A stretch of DNA of 64,000 bases, taken from positions 186,001-250,000 of the forward strand of contig OZ218958.1 in the NCBI GenBank assembly GCA_965112735.1, in the 5' to 3' direction. Numbering within the stretch: the stretch's first letter is position 1; every line of letters starts with the position of its first letter. The DNA comes from Phaeosaccion multiseriatum. Taxonomy: Eukaryota; Ochrophyta, other classes. A model generated the notes under the pieces. It was given only the letters and a program-made list of their open reading frames with translations. It was not told the DNA's origin and did not search any database. Shown piece after piece: positions 33,201-45,598 of this stretch. A program made the position numbers and the translations under genes.

Positions 33201-35035
33201 CTCTCTACGGCGTGCCTCAGAAGGGGGAACTCCTCTGATGGCCCTTGAATAGTATCCGGTACACCTTCACACTCTTCACGGTCTTTATTATTAAGCGGTT
33301 GGCCGCCAATGGCGCTAACCTCTGGTGCCTCTGCACTGGCGACAGGAGGGGGGCTCTCGGCCGCAACCTCCTGCGCTCCTACCCCCAATACTTGCACGGG
33401 GAAGTTGCTTGCCTCAAAATCGGCATAGTCTTGTATGGTCTCAACGCCCATAGAACACACGCTCTTCTCAACACTATGCTGCTTAGTCGGGGCAGCCCCT
33501 GTCGCAGGGGAAGCGTCGTCACGCTCCCTCTGCAGGGTCTCCTCCGACCGTTTCTCGTGCACTCTGTGCAACTGCTCAGTCAAAGACTCCAAGCCCAGTG
33601 CCTTATGCAAAGGCCGGCCCAGAATCAGTCTGCTGCCCAAGCTCTCAAGAACCAATATGGATCTGAACTCCTTGTCCAGCTGCGCTGTACTCACGCTTCC
33701 ATGACTCAGCTCTATCTCAAGGTGACTGCCGCACAACACTTCGTTGGCAGTCACAGGTCCAGCAGCAGTGACGCACTCCGAAGGCTCACAGGCCTCTAGT
33801 ACACCACCACCCTTTCCGACCCACGTGCGAGCCAGGTCACCACCCATGACCATACCCACATCGCATCCGCTGTCAAACAGGGCTTGCGCCGACATCCGCA
33901 CCTCCGGAGTCGTGTCATTCACGAGAACCACGCTCATGCGGTCTCCCGTGAGGTCCATAGCAACTGGCCCTGGCAAAGAAACACCTGCCGCAGCCGAAGA
34001 AGATGAGACGGACGTCACCCCCGGTTTCTTCGCCTCAGCCTTCCTCTGCTCCCATGCCTTCTGTTTCTCTGCCTTGATGCGTTTCTTGTCTTCGGCAGTG
34101 GTTGTAGGGCAGTCGTCAATCCGATGCGGCTTGTCGCAGGCCCAGCACTTCGGAGTACGGGCCTTCTTCAATGGGTTGCTGGCTGTCTCTTTGCCCGCTG
34201 CTGTCTCCTTCGAGGAGGTCTCTGCACCCGTACGCTTTGGCTGCTGCTCCTGCTGCCACTTGCGCTTGCCGCCTGCACCTTTGCCTTGCCCACCACCGCC
34301 CCCCCCGCCGCCTCCAGATGCTCCTTGGTCACCCTTGAGTCCGGGAAGGAAATGTTCGGCCTTACCGCCGATACGCCGTGCTGCCGCTCTCATGGTGGCC
34401 CACTGGCACAAGTGTTTGACGAATTTCTCCATCCACTCCCCGTGATGCTCTCCCCAGTCCTTCTGTCCATCTTTGAACGCGTCCACCAGCATCTTCTCCA
34501 TGCATGGGTCATAATTCTTGACGATGGTGAGTAAGCCTCGCTGCATCCCTTTGGCAGCGTGCTTTCCGTTCGGACCAAGGTAATTCGTATCGGTGGGGTT
34601 CAAGTTCAGGTACTCCTTCCTTGCTGCCGACTCGTGAATCGCGCGAAGGTATTGCTGGCACATATACTGGAGATTGTGCTTGAACTGAAGAGGGTCTGGG
34701 TCGTACTCGATTACCGTCCTCCTGATGATCTCATTAAGAGTGGCGTTGCCGTTGACGTCCTCCCTGCGATTCTTCTTCAACCACCTCTCCAAGTAATCCC
34801 GTACCATCTTGGACGTTAGCTGAGCCTCCGACACTTTATTGGCGATGGCTATTCCAAAACGATGTGCTGGTTCGATGAGCTGCACCATGCTGGGGATATC
34901 CAGCGGCTTGTCCCTATCCCTGAGCGCGGACTGATCGTACTGCAGTAAGAACTCGCTGACGACTTCCGCAGATAGAGGCGTCCGTATCTCCGGATAATGG
35001 GTTGGGTCCCTCATGATGATGCCTTGAACCGCCAT
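33194..35035 (-). CDS. gag: Retrotransposon gag-protease polyprotein
   Basis: 613 codons. The N-terminal about 230 residues are a helical capsid-like region. A Gly/Lys-rich linker follows, then a zinc knuckle CWACDKPHRIDDC (C-X2-C-X3-H-X4-C, one residue shorter than the usual spacing), and then an aspartic protease with ALFDSGCDVGMVMGG as the active-site loop (DSG) and a downstream LILGRP flap-like block. It ends at TAG a few bases past the beginning of the pol frame, so pol needs a -1 frameshift or its own start. The overlap contains a C run (coding strand TTCCCCCTT at about 33221-33229), but no textbook slippery heptamer. Confidence 0.88.
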   Translation of the reverse strand: MAVQGIIMRDPTHYPEIRTPLSAEVVSEFLLQYDQSALRDRDKPLDIPSMVQLIEPAHRFGIAIANKVSEAQLTSKMVRDYLERWLKKNRREDVNGNATLNEIIRRTVIEYDPDPLQFKHNLQYMCQQYLRAIHESAARKEYLNLNPTDTNYLGPNGKHAAKGMQRGLLTIVKNYDPCMEKMLVDAFKDGQKDWGEHHGEWMEKFVKHLCQWATMRAAARRIGGKAEHFLPGLKGDQGASGGGGGGGGGQGKGAGGKRKWQQEQQPKRTGAETSSKETAAGKETASNPLKKARTPKCWACDKPHRIDDCPTTTAEDKKRIKAEKQKAWEQRKAEAKKPGVTSVSSSSAAAGVSLPGPVAMDLTGDRMSVVLVNDTTPEVRMSAQALFDSGCDVGMVMGGDLARTWVGKGGGVLEACEPSECVTAAGPVTANEVLCGSHLEIELSHGSVSTAQLDKEFRSILVLESLGSRLILGRPLHKALGLESLTEQLHRVHEKRSEETLQRERDDASPATGAAPTKQHSVEKSVCSMGVETIQDYADFEASNFPVQVLGVGAQEVAAESPPPVASAEAPEVSAIGGQPLNNKDREECEGVPDTIQGPSEEFPLLRHAVERC

Positions 35036-35102
35036 GATGTCGCTCCTCCAATCGGTCCGAGAAAATCCTTCTCCAAAGCCTTTCTAAAGCGAGAACTAGT
35101 TC

Positions 35103-35350
35103 TGTGCTAAGCTAAGATAGTAGAAACGTTAAGGGGTTTGGACTAAGTATATGCTGCGCCTATGGTGGGGCGTCAGTGTCCGTATTGATAATATATCTCT
35201 ACTACTTGCTGATGCAAAGCTTGTGCCCACAAAGAGGAGGGTGAAACGCTAGAGCCGTTGAACCCCCTCGGGGCGTGCCTAGGAAACCGACATTCTTATT
35301 ATACCCCAGAATGTGTGACCGGAAACCCTCAGGCAGGACAATCTACCACA
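35103..35350 (-). repeat. LTR (5' LTR of minus-strand element)
   Basis: 248 bp; same sequence as 29555-29802. The transcript of the element would start inside it and run leftwards. Confidence 0.95.
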
Positions 35351-36001
35351 AGGCCTAGGCCTAGAACCGCCGGCCTAGGGAGAAAATATGGCCGGCCTAG
35401 AGCGGGCGTAGGCCGCTCGGCCTAGGGCCTAGAGCATAGGCTTCTAGGCCAGTCTGGAGCCGAAGCTGTGGAAGTCTAAGAAACAGGTCAAGGGCCGATC
35501 TTATCTCCTGAAGATCCCGGCGGCGGTGGCCGCCAGTGTGTTGTGGCCTTCTAGTAGCAGCATCTTCCTGTCCCTGACAAAAAACCAACGGCCGTGCTTC
35601 TTCTTTTTCAAAGTACGTCTCTTTGCGCATCTTCATCCAGGCCGCCACTAAACGCTACCAGCACTGGCTGCGTCTATCACGTCTATGCGTCTAGCACTGC
35701 GTCTCCTCCTCATCCTCCCAGCTCCTCAAGCTGATCCCTTTCCTTGACGTTACAGGCGTAGGTCTACCGGACTTCCAAAAAAATCACCACGGCCCTCTCA
35801 CCTCACATTGAGAGTACACATTATCACATTGAAGACCGTTCGTTTCGTTCAGAATGTGGTCGTTCACGCCATCTGTGATCTCACCTTCAGCACAATCACA
35901 CTTTCAGTTTCTTAGGTGATTCCTAGTAAGTCAATAAATCATCGCACGGGGCTCTCCTTCTTGTTCTTGCCTCCCTCGTGCTCATTTCTCTCTTCTTCTG
36001 A

Positions 36002-37351
<1,350 letters not shown>

Positions 37352-38692
37352 TTGGTGGAATGAATCATTCATGACCAGTATCACTGCCACGAGGAGTAAA
37401 AAGTCAAAGAGAGGGACTTCCCCATCGCTCATGGCTCTCTGATCTGTCCCTACGCAACTCTGCTGTACTGATTTTACAAAGTGACCAATCCAAATTTAAG
37501 CGGGCTGCACTCGTCGTTCTCTTAAGGTGCTTGTATGAGAGTGAGACAACGGTCCTGAGAGGTGTGAAACCCATCCACAGGATGTTTAACTTCTCAGTAT
37601 CCCTGGGGTGGAGGCAATTGAGCCTATACGCCTACAGCATGCTATTGTGGTACCTCTAAATCTATCCACAGGCTTGCAGGGGCAACAAAGGACATTATAG
37701 TTGTTCCAGAGGGTCGCTCGCAGCCGAACAGGGGTCCTTTCAGTCGTCTGTAGCTACTGGGCTTCATTTCCCCTGTGACCTCCTCTTCAGCTGCTGTCTT
37801 CAGAGCGAACGCAATCTCCAACCACTCCATTTCCACCCACCATGGGCTGGCACGGTAGCTGGGCCTGGCCTTCTTTTGGTGCGTCTTACCTCCTTCTTGC
37901 TCTTTCTTTCCTGTCACAAGTATGATGGTTGGATGATGATGGTTTCGTCGCCGCTCCCGTACCTTTAGCTCCCGCGCTTTAATTCAGAGCAGTCACTTAC
38001 AACCCGTATCTTTTTTTTTTCTTCTTCACTTATTGCTTCACGAAAAAAGTTCAATTTTGGGGCGTTGGGGCGTTGGTGGTCGGAGTATTATTCACAGAAT
38101 CCGTCCACGCTTACTCCATCGTGCTGCTATCGACGCATTCTCGATAGCATGCTGTCGGGCCCGGGCATCCGGGCATGCTATCGGCCGCCGGCGATAGCAG
38201 ATAGCAGATAGCGCGTCAGGCAGGGGTCGAGTTTAGCTACCCACGTTGTTGGTGGATCTATAGCGTGTGGCACACTTCCTTCCCCTGGAGACGCACATGG
38301 AGTTGCTGTCGGAGAGTCAGAGTCCCTGAAACAAGAAGGCAAGGACGGTGTCGCTCAGCTCTCTCCTGCTGCAGGTGCTTGACCATGCGGATATCCTGTG
38401 CGGAAGGGACTTTCAAAGATTCGAAGTTCAATTTCTGGGGCGTTGGTGGTCCGAGTATTGTTCACAGAAGCCGTCCACGCTTACACATGTTCACATGATG
38501 GATCTTTAGCGTGTGGCACACTTCCTGCCCCTTTGGGGGTATGAAGTTGCCATCAGAGGGTCAAAGAAACTTGATCCTTGTCAGAGTCCCTGAAACACAA
38601 AGGGAAGATCTGTGGCTCAGCGCCCTCTCCTGCTGCTAGTCCGGAAGGGACTTGTTACGGATTCATCGTTTCGCGCCAATTGATTTGAATCA
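37352..38692. other. Intergenic spacer (duplicate of 23347-24685)
   Basis: Same content as the left copy: two similar internal blocks (about 38049-38340 and 38420-38610), palindromic GATAGC/GCATGC cluster at 38125-38220, and the probable promoter of the oxidoreductase directly before the ATG at 38693. No gene seen. Confidence 0.7.
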
Positions 38693-41600
38693 ATGGCCAT
38701 GTCTTATGAGCAGCGGCAGCAGTTCAAGCTTCGGGCCGGGGGGCCAGATGTGATGGGCGGTGCGATGCTCCTCTTCCTTCGCTTCTCCACCATGTGCTCC
38801 CTCGCCGCGGTCTGCTTCTACATTGGGATCTACTCCTCGTCGTGGTACAGGGCCCACATCTACGATCGTGATGAGCAGCAATTCTATCTCAAGGAGGGCA
38901 AGTTCTCCTTGCGCAATGCCCAGTAAGTACAGTCTTCCAGAAAGGGAATATGGAAGGAGGGTAGCGATGATGGTGACAGCCACACCGCCAGCAGCAACAC
39001 GACAACAACTGCTTCCTGCCGCGCTGGTGCTGGTGCTGATGCTGGTGGTGGTGGTGGTGGTGGTGGTGTTCTTTTCCTACTTTCGCTGCGGAAGGGCAAG
39101 CTGCTTGTCCTCTTTTCTGAGCCCCATATGCGGCCCACTTGCTTTGTCCGTGCCCGTGCCGTACAGCAATTTCATCATCCTCTTCACCGCGGTGCCCTTG
39201 ATGGCAGCCACACTGTTCGGCGCTCTCCACGAGGCCCTTTGGATCAACCGCCGCCTTCGAGCCTCAGCATCTTCCTCGTCCGACTCCGTTGCGTCATCAC
39301 CGCAGCTATCCAAGACGGCCTCCCTGGGCCGAACCTGCAGTGCCGTTCTGCACTACAAGTTAGGACCACTTCTTCAACAACGAGCCCCGTAAGTAGTCAC
39401 GCCACTCCCAGTCGCGGCCACCTCTTTCCCCAAAGCACTGGCTAGTGTTCGGTCGGCTCAGTTGCTGTCGGCCCAGCTCACGGCGGCCTTGCTTGTGTTG
39501 TTCTTGTCGTTTATGAACAACACCACAATGAACAGGTGGATCACCGTGGGGGAGGCCCTCGTAGCGCTTAGCTGGTTGGCCGCCAACATTTGCATGCTCG
39601 TCTACGGAACCATTCGCCGGATGGATCGCTTCGAGGCAGGGTCAGGTAGAGGCACAAAGAGCGAGTACCGGCTCCAGGTCGTCGCCTTCCAGTTCGGGGT
39701 CGTCTGCATGGCGAACATGACGGTGGTCCTTATTCCTGTTTCGCGCTCGAGCCGCCTGCTAACCGGTATGGGAGTGAGTTTCGAGCGGGCGGTGCTATAT
39801 CACAAGGTGGTGGGGCATGCGGCCTTGTTGGCCCTGCTGTTGCACGCTGGGCTCTATGTGGTCTACTGGGTCTTGCTCGGAGGTGAGTGAGTGTGAGTGT
39901 GCATCGCCCTATAATTGGAAAGGATCAGGGCGTGAGTGAGCGAGTGCACGAGCAAACGTGCAACAATCTCACTGTTTTGTCTCTTTTGCTCTCTTTCTTT
40001 CTTTCTACTTTGTCAGGCATCAGCCGGGCGTATGAAGAGTCCGTCCACTGGAAGGGCGGCACCAACATCCCGTTCGGATGGATGACCATGGTCTTCGGCC
40101 TGCCTCTTTGGATCACCTCCATCGCCACGGTCCGCAAGCACTACTACTCACTCTTCAAGGCTGTGCACTGGCTCGCCATCCCCGTCCTCGTCTTTTCGTG
40201 CCTGCACGACGACAAGGTGGCCTACTTCCTCCTCGGCCCCATGATCATCTACGCTGCTCACGTGGCCACAAGACTCGCGTCATGGCAGGTACATACGCGC
40301 ACGCCCCACGCTACGCCCCCTGCCTCCCCTTTGCATTCCCCACGCTGCTGCTTCCTTCCCTCACTTAATTAATGCCCCCGCCCCGCCCACCAACCCACTC
40401 CACTCGCTTTCTTTGTCCCGTTGTGGCGGACAGCGCTGGAGGTCGTGGCAGACGTGGCCCTCCGTCCGTGGCGTGCTGCGCCTCTTCACCTCGGCCTCCT
40501 CCGGCAAGACCCAAACAGCAGCAGCCTCAAGCAACAAGAGCAGCGATATCATCCCCAAGCCGCACGTGGTGACGTACCTGGCCGTTCGTGGGGAATACAT
40601 TGTGCTCTCCGTCTCTGTGCCCGAGAGTTTTAGCATGCGGGGAGGTGCCTTCGCTTACCTCTCCTGCCCTGGCACCCTCATCGGCCGGGCCAACGAAGCG
40701 CACGCCTTCTCCGTGGGTATGCGAGGAGTACCCCCACACTACCCCCACGACGGCGCCACGTCCTCCTCCGCCGCCTCCGCTCCTTGCTGCACTTTCTACA
40801 TCAAGAAGCTGGGCGGCTGGACCGACGCTCTGGCCAAACTGTCTGCGGGCGTGGAGCTGAGCGGCGACCCTTCCTCCCTCCTTGTCGACATGGATGGGCC
40901 CTACAACCAGAGCGGCGTCGCCTTCACCTCGCACGCGGCCCTTGGAGCCGAGCGAGTGGTGCTCGTTGCTGGGGGCAGCGGCCTCGCGTCCTTCCTGTGC
41001 TTCCTCCAAGACTGGAGCCTTGCCGCAGCCGCGGCGGGTGACGAAGGGAGGCTTCTTCCGGAGGTGCATCTCGTGTGGACCACGCGATCGATGCAGGAGA
41101 TGGAGCTCCTGGGCGCTGCACTGCCCACCTTCCTCGCGCAAGCTGGGGAGCTGGGCTCGCGCAAGCTGAGCCTGACGCTGCATTGCACTGCCAAGAACCT
41201 CGCAAAGGAGGAGCAGACACTGATGCGAGCAGAGGCGGGCGGAAGTTCCTCGCTGCTCGTGGAGTGGCCGGCCGCCGCTACCGGTGCTACCGGCCGCAGC
41301 CCTGTGGCTCAAGCCTCGTACGTGCCCGCCCTCCTGGACGTGATGCGAACGGCATTCGCTCTGAGCGGCGGCTACGTGGGTGTAATGTTCGCCAACTACG
41401 AAGAGGAGAACCGTGGTGGGCTGCGAGGCTACCACCGAGGGGGGCTCATGGTGGCGCTGACTGCATCGTGGGCAATCGCCTTCCTCGTGTTTTGGGAGCT
41501 GGTGTGGACGCTGATTCTTCGGCCCTGCTTCTGCCCCAGGCGCCAGACTTCGGCGGCAGCCCGCTCTTCCGGCGCCAGCGTTGCTGACGCCGATGATGCT

Positions 41601-41939
41601 GCGGTGAGTATGACGGCCCCCAGCAACGGCTCGGGTCTGCGCCATGACGAGGAGACCAAGATGGCGCGTCAAGACGAGGAGACCAAGGCCATGGGGCCTG
41701 ACGACGACAAGTTCAAGCAGCACGAGCCCTTCGCCAAGTCTACCGCCCCCGTGCAGCCAGGCCGCCCCGACGTTTGGGAGCTCTTGCGGGCCGAGAAGCG
41801 CCTAGCGGAGGGGGAGGGTCGGCTACGCGTGCGCGTGTTGGCCAGCGGGCCCGACGCCATGGTAAAGGAGTGCGTGCGTGCAGCGAGGGACATTGACTGG
41901 AGGCTCTTTGCCGTGGAGGAGTTCTCCTTCGAGTTTTAA
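38693..41939 (+). CDS. Ferric-chelate reductase / NADPH-oxidase-like flavocytochrome b
   Basis: Five exons join in phase: 38693-38922, 39167-39388, 39446-39882, 40017-40288, 40434-41939, 888 aa. Transmembrane helices are spread over exons 1-4. Heme-ligand pairs are visible in YHKVVGHAALLALLLHAG and in HYYSLFKAVHWLAIPVLVFS followed by CLHDD. The last exon holds the FAD domain (FSMRGGAFAYLSCPG, with EAHAFSV in place of HPFTI) and the NAD(P)H domain (VLVAGGSGLASFLCFLQD, VHLVWTTRSMQEMELL, RVLASGPDAMV), ending in FSFEF. An extra hydrophobic segment (ALTASWAIAFLVFWELVWTL) sits inside the NAD domain, as in plant FRO-type reductases. The reaction would move electrons from NADPH through FAD and two hemes across a membrane to Fe(III) or O2; I cannot tell which. 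No EF hands, so not a calcium-gated NOX. Confidence 0.87.
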
Positions 41940-41960
41940 GCTGGAGGGACGGAGGGGGGG

Positions 41961-42446
41961 AGTGTAGGTGTATGGGCAGGACATCGACATTAGGTATCGA
42001 GAGGGTCGACTTTGGGTTTAATTCGGGACTGTGGGCGGGAGGTTATCGGGTCAGTGACAAGGCCGTGTAGTAGGCAAAGGGGATAAGGACAAAGGACATA
42101 CAGGACATTGGGACAAGGGGAAGGACAGGACATGATTTACGTGATTTTTTTTAGACGAAATTAAGGCGTTTAAAGAGACAAACAGGGCTTTAAAGGGGGT
42201 CAAAAAGGGGAACGTCGTAAATGCAATCGTCATTTGGCGTCAAAAAAAATTCACGCGGGGCGAGTGCCACTCGACCGCGCGAAATCACAGGAGAATCCAA
42301 AAGAAAACCCGTAAGTGACATCTATAGAAAAAGACTGTGAAGGATCCGATGTGGTGCTTCGCGCCATCTGTGAGCTGCCTATCTCGTCCGCTTCCTCCTC
42401 CTTCCTCCTCCTTCCTCTGGGCTTCCTGAGCGTGACGACGGGAGAG
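41961..42446. other. Intergenic with GGCGTCAAA element fragment
   Basis: 42090-42130 is GGACA-repeat. 42222-42291 carries AATCGTCATTTGGCGTCAAA and GTGCCACTCGACCGCG, an arm of the inverted-repeat element of 9.77 kb, without its partner arm. 42300-42446 is the probable promoter/5' UTR of the fusion gene. Confidence 0.6.
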
Positions 42447-45400
42447 ATGGGGGCGAAAACGGGGGGCACAGTATTGGCAGCCTCTGGAGGGATGCTTCTG
42501 CTGCTTCTCATCGCAGTCTGCCATGTTGCAACTACGGTGGGCTTTATGCCGTCCTCCACCCCGGCAGTGCTCCTCTCTCAGACGAAGGTCTCGCCAAGCA
42601 ATAACAAGGCCATCATTCAGCGCGCAACAGGCGTTCCCTCTAGGCCCTCCCCTCCACCGACGTTCGCCCGCTCCCGGTCATCCCGAGCGAGCATGAACAT
42701 GTCCACCAAGCTGACTGCCCAACCGCCCAAGCTCATCATCTCGGGCGCCCCTGCCAGTGGGAAAGGCACCCAGTGCGAGTTAATCACGCAGCAGTACGGC
42801 TGCGTGCACCTAAGCACGGGAGACATGCTGCGGGAGGCCGTGAAGGACGGGACTGCACTGGGCACGTCTGCAAAGGGCTTCATGGACAGTGGACAGCTGG
42901 TGCCGGACGAGGTCATCACAGGAGTGGTGACGGATCGACTTGCTATGCAGGACTGCCAGGAGAAGGGCTGGCTGCTGGACGGCTTCCCCAGGACCAAGGT
43001 TAGTCCGTCAGTTGGCCAGTCAGTCGTTCAGTGAGAGGAAAGAGAGGGGGGAAGGGGGATGAGGAGAATACTTCATCGAGCTTAGCCTATCTTTCCCTCA
43101 ATACATTCCCTCCTAACCCCCCCTCCTTCACACACACATGCGCTAGGCCCAGGCCGAGGCTCTGGCGCAGGCTGGAGCGTTGCCCGATGCCTTCATCCTG
43201 CTCAACGTGCCCGAGAAGGACCTAGTGGAGCGCGTGGTGGGCCGCCGCACCGACCCGGAGACCGGCAAGATCTACCACACCAAATTCTTCCCCGCGGAGG
43301 ACAAGGACGTGGAGGCGCGTCTCGTGCAACGCTCGGACGACACGGAGGAGAAGGTCAAGGTGAGCGAGGTATCGGGCTCGAGTGTACAATGCTTGCCAGA
43401 TGCCCTGTGTGTCTGTGTACCTGCATTTTTGGCTGCCCGCCCGACCAATAATTCGTCGCTCCTCCTCCTCTGCTCCACCCCTCTCGTCCTCCTCACTTCC
43501 TCTTCACCTCTCCGTCTCCTCTCCATGACCTCGCTTGTCAACGCCCCTCCTGTGCCCAACCGCTCTTCATGACCTCGCTTGTTTACGCCCCTCCTCTGCC
43601 CACACTCTGCCCACCCCTCCTCCTCTCCAGGTGCGGCTGGTGGCGTTTCAGAAGCACAGAGACGAGGTGCTGCAGTGCTACGACGAGGGTCTCCGCGTCG
43701 AGGTGGACGGCACCAAGAGCAAGGATGAGGTGTTCCAAACCATCACCACCGCCCTCGGCCCGAAGGGAGGGGCTGCCACTACCACCAGTACCACCAGCAC
43801 TTCCCCTGCCCCCGGCCCTGGTGTGGTGAAGACAGCAGCCTCGTTGGCTGCCATCGTATTCGCCGACACCGCCGCCAAAAGACTGTTCCTGAGGCTTGGA
43901 TGGTCCTTTCCGGCGTCCCTGGGGGGCATGCTCGCCCTGTTCGCTCTGCTGCTCGTCCTCTCCTCGGCCAAGTCCACCGCCGGAGCTGCCGAGGGCCTGG
44001 CCTCTTCTCTACAGCCCGGCTCGGCCTTCCTCTCCCGCTGGCTGCCCGTGTTCTTTGTGCCCAGCCTGATCACCCTCCCTCTCAGCCCTGCCCTAAGCGG
44101 GGCGGATGCTGCTCGGCTCGGCGCGGTGGTGGTGGGGGGTTACCTCTTCAGCCTGCTCAGCACCGCCAAGCTGGTGACTCTGCTGAGTGGCGGGGGCAAA
44201 GCTCCAGCAGTTGGTGATACAGCAGCAACAGCAGCAGCAACAGCCCCTGCCTCTGCCTCTTCCTCCCCTCCCCCCCGCGCCTTCTCCAAGACACTGCAAG
44301 GCTCCTTCTTCACCGCTGCAGTGGGCACGGGCTCAGCCGCTGCCGTCATTGCTCGAAGGGCTGCTGAGCCTTCCCTTACTGTGCTGTCCATGCTGCGATC
44401 GGCATGCATGCTCAGCACCACGCTTCTCACTTACACCGTGGGAGTCACCTCCGTGCCCAAGAAGGTGGGGGGGGGGAGGGAGGCAGAGAGGGAGGGAGGG
44501 AAAGAGAGGGGCCGAAGGGGAGACGGAGGGAAGGGTAGATGGGTTGGTCTCGCAGTGAGCTTGTGCCTGTGACTCATGTACTCGTGTACGTACAGCCTCT
44601 CCCCTCTCTGTCCGGCCACGCGCGTCTTATCCCACCCACCCCCTGCCCCTGTATGACTGAATTGCCTCACTACCTATCTGTCCTACTGCACAACCACCTC
44701 ACAGTCTCACTGCCTCACTGCCCCACTGCCCCATCGTACTGCATAGGTCAAGGCCCTGGTGCACCCTTTGGTGACATGCACCGCCCTGACCCTCTCCGCC
44801 GCGCACCTGCTAGCCCGGGCCTCGGGGGTCGCCTCCTCCCTCACCTTCACCTCCGTCCTACAGGTGCTGTACCTGTTGTAACTGTTGTAACTGCAATACT
44901 CATAGTCTCCTCAGAGCCGCACCTTGTAACCCTGTAACCGTCATCTGTAACCGTCATGAGCGCCTCCCCTCCCCTCATCTCCCAACACGTGGCAACACAA
45001 ACAGGGCTATGTGACGCAATCAAAGTGTCCCGTGCACCTCGGGGCCGGAAACATCCTCTTGGGCCTCCTCGGGCCCTCCATCCTCTCCTTCGCCCTCCAA
45101 ATGTACCAGCGTAGGCAGCTGCTCAGAGAGAACCTCGGCAAGGTGCTCGGCGCCACCCTCTACGCCGCTGCGAGTGGGCTCTTTGGAACGGCCGCCCTGG
45201 CGAGGGGTTTGTCACTCAGTCCGTCTCTCCGCTTGTCGGCTCTCTCTCGTCAGATCACCTCACCTCTTGCGCTGGCCATCGCAGGCATGCTGGGGGCGCA
45301 GGCCTCAATGGCGGTGGCTATTGTTGTGGTCACGGGGGTGCTTGGGGCCAACTTCGGTGCCACTCTCCTCTCCAAGGCGGGGTGAGTGAGTGAGTGAGTG

Positions 45401-45557
45401 AGTGAGTGATTGAGTGAGTGCGTGAGTGGGTGGATGAGTGAGTTAGTGAGGCAGTGTAGTGTAGAGCCACAAGGGGGGGGGGGGGTGCTTTGCTTTCTAT
45501 TCTTTACCCAGAGACCGGAGGGAAGAAGGAAACCGTCTCTCTGTCTGTCCGTCTATG

Positions 45558-45598
<41 letters not shown>

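Larger units (their letters stand above)
29555..35350 (-). mobile_element. Ty3/gypsy chromovirus LTR retrotransposon
   Basis: Complete element on the minus strand. LTRs at 29555-29802 and 35103-35350 are both 248 bp, bounded by TG...CA, and I see no difference between them. A 4-bp direct repeat AGGC flanks it (29551-29554 and 35351-35354). Gag-protease lies at 35035-33194 and reverse transcriptase, RNase H, integrase and chromodomain at about 33200-29850. A G-rich purine tract (coding strand TTGGGGGTAG) abuts the 3' LTR. Next to the 5' LTR there is no TGG-type tRNA primer site; instead there is the palindrome GAACTAGTTC. Identical LTRs mean recent insertion. Confidence 0.95.
29018..35465. mobile_element. 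CCTAGG-rich element with terminal inverted repeats, host of nested insertions
   Basis: The left end TTCGGCTCCAGACTGGCCTA (29018 onward) is matched by its reverse complement at 35440-35465. Both ends run into palindromic CCTAGGCCTAG / GGCCGGCC sequence. Between them lie a small TIR element, a broken second copy of it, and a full LTR retrotransposon. A shorter relative of the same end is at 46424-46512. The element has no gene of its own that I can see, so it is probably non-autonomous. Confidence 0.65.
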
